From: Caldivirga sp. UBA161
GTDB taxonomy: Archaea; Thermoproteota; Thermoprotei; Thermoproteales; Thermocladiaceae
Direction of reading: 5' to 3'
DNA: 6,462 nt
Assembly: GCF_002506515.1 (NCBI RefSeq)
Contig: NZ_DAXS01000075.1
Span: forward strand, 4,015-10,476
Under the pieces are notes generated by a model, which had not been told where the DNA came from, ran no database searches, and was given only the letters and a program-made list of their open reading frames with translations. Position numbers and translations under genes: made by a program. This document shows, piece by piece, positions 5,464 to 6,462 of this stretch (the stretch's first letter is position 1; each line of letters opens with the position of its first letter).

Positions 5464-5475
5464 GGTTAATTAACC
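5464..5475. promoter_or_regulatory. Palindromic promoter element between divergent genes
   Basis: GGTTAATTAACC is a perfect 12-base palindrome. Its AT core TTAATTAA is centred 27.5 bases before the GTG at 5497 (+) and 33.5 bases before the ATG at 5436 (-). It could act as the TATA box for both genes, leaderless for the DHH gene and with a leader of about 7 bases for the toroid gene. The box is a weak match to the TATA consensus. Confidence 0.45.
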
Positions 5476-5496
5476 CCCATTAATGCTTACCTTAAT

Positions 5497-6459
5497 GTGG
5501 ACTTAGAGGATTTAAGAGCGTTAATGAGTGTTATTAAGGCTAAGTTAATGAATAGGCCCATTGCCCTATGTGACATAGGGGACGCTGATGGCTTAACTAG
5601 TGCAGCGTTATTTCTCATGAAGTACCCAAATGGTTTAATAGTGTTTGCACCACCAAGTAAGGTGCAGAAGGGTTGGTTATACAGGGTGATTGAATGGGAT
5701 TTCGTAGCTGACTTACCTTGCCCAGGGAAGGCTGTGGCTAGGGCTGATCACCACAGGACTAATAAACCATGCGCCCAATTCGAATACTACGACCCAGAGG
5801 CCCCCTGTTCAGCCTATATGGCTGCTAAGGGGCTTAACCTCAATGACTCAAAGGCGCAGGACCTAGTTAAGGTAGCCATAGAGACTGATACAGCTAATAT
5901 AGCCTCCAAGGAGGCGGAGGAAATAGATATGGCTGCCAGGTTCTCCAACTACAGTGAGAAGGTTAAGTTAGCTAAGGCACTGGCACGGGAGGGGTTAATG
6001 GCGCTTAATGAGCCTTGGGTTAAGGATATTGTGGAGAGGGGGTATAGGGCTAAGGAACTTATGTTGAAGATAGCTGATCAAATACCCATAGATAATGTAG
6101 TTAACGTATACTTTAGCAGGAGGGTGGGTAGCTTATCCTACAGGCAGTTAACAATAGAACTTCAGAAGAGGGGGGCTAGTATGGTTAATATACTGGTTAA
6201 GTTAAATTCAAGGACATTCAGGTATTATTGCGGTGCCGATAAGTCTAAGTTCGACTGCACAAGAGTAGCCTCAGCCCTAGGTGGTGGTGGGCATCCTTAT
6301 GCCGCTGGTGCTCAATATAAGGCACCCCTGCTTAAGCCAAGTCAAGGCCTTGAGGTATTTGTTAGGGTGCTTAAGGATAAGCTGAATATGGATAAGCTAA
6401 GCCTAATAGAGGTATTAAATGATGCAAGCGGTGTAGGCATTAGGAGGCTTCAATTATAG
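5497..6459 (+). CDS. DHH/DHHA1 family phosphoesterase
   Basis: A 320-residue cytoplasmic protein with the full DHH signature. Motif I is DIGDADGLTSA (26-36), motif II the aspartate D72 in VADLP, motif III D84-H85-H86 in ARADHHRTN and motif IV D131 in IETDTA. The C-terminal DHHA1 substrate motif GGGGHPYAAGAQ is at 262-273. These acidic and histidine residues bind two metal ions, usually manganese. The family includes RecJ-like exonucleases, nanoRNases, cyclic dinucleotide or pAp phosphatases and pyrophosphatases. Length and layout fit the small archaeal DHH-DHHA1 proteins that degrade short oligonucleotides or single strands, but the substrate cannot be fixed from sequence. A short tail (about 295-320) follows DHHA1. 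The start is GTG at 5497: no start codon lies between it and an upstream TAA, and the ATG at 5495 is out of frame and stops at once. Confidence 0.9.
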   Translation: MDLEDLRALMSVIKAKLMNRPIALCDIGDADGLTSAALFLMKYPNGLIVFAPPSKVQKGWLYRVIEWDFVADLPCPGKAVARADHHRTNKPCAQFEYYDPEAPCSAYMAAKGLNLNDSKAQDLVKVAIETDTANIASKEAEEIDMAARFSNYSEKVKLAKALAREGLMALNEPWVKDIVERGYRAKELMLKIADQIPIDNVVNVYFSRRVGSLSYRQLTIELQKRGASMVNILVKLNSRTFRYYCGADKSKFDCTRVASALGGGGHPYAAGAQYKAPLLKPSQGLEVFVRVLKDKLNMDKLSLIEVLNDASGVGIRRLQL

Positions 6460-6462
6460 GCT

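Noticed and set aside
5282..5464. 60-codon plus-strand frame
   Set aside because: It is antisense to the N-terminus of the toroid protein gene and runs through the divergent promoter gap; no supporting motif.

Overview
The window looks like a thermophilic crenarchaeon of the Thermoproteales, most like Caldivirga. By eye its base composition is AT-leaning, with many TTA, CTA and AGG codons. Several starts sit about 26-28 bases downstream of a TATA box with no Shine-Dalgarno site, which is the leaderless habit of this order. The gene content is archaeal: a bacterio-opsin-activator type HTH protein, an archaeal presenilin homologue and a DHH phosphoesterase. The key object supports the same placement: a 5' fragment of a split tRNA, a gene form known from Caldivirga and relatives and from Nanoarchaeum. 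Assignment to a species is inference.

Layout. Positions 1-218 (-) hold the N-terminus of a major-facilitator transporter, cut by the window edge. Divergent from it, 362-1048 (+) encodes an HTH_10 regulator; the 143-base gap between them has a TATA box for each gene and a palindrome. Positions 1049-1516 hold no convincing gene, but contain a hairpin and broken, coding-like frames on the minus strand. Positions 1517-1744 (+) encode a small unknown protein. Positions 1782-2645 (-) encode an unrecognised zinc-ribbon protein, transcribed divergently from a presenilin/signal-peptide-peptidase homologue at 2696-3565 (+). These two share a single TATA box placed symmetrically between the two starts. 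In the 134-base gap after the presenilin gene lies the tRNA fragment (3657 down to about 3602, -), with its own TATA box, a G-rich linker and a T5 terminator. Positions 3700-5436 (-) encode a large protein with a predicted helical toroid resembling glucuronyl C5-epimerases. Divergent from it across a 60-base gap is a DHH-family phosphoesterase at 5497-6459 (+).

Function. The genes do not form one pathway. They are mostly single-gene transcription units in divergent pairs. The regulator/transporter pair is the best candidate for a local regulatory circuit. The tRNA fragment cannot make a tRNA by itself. It should pair through its linker with a partner transcript encoded elsewhere in the genome and be joined by the splicing endonuclease and ligase. 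Its acceptor and D-arm sequence, and the end of the exon at about position 25/26, fit tRNA-Gly best, with tRNA-Glu as the alternative.
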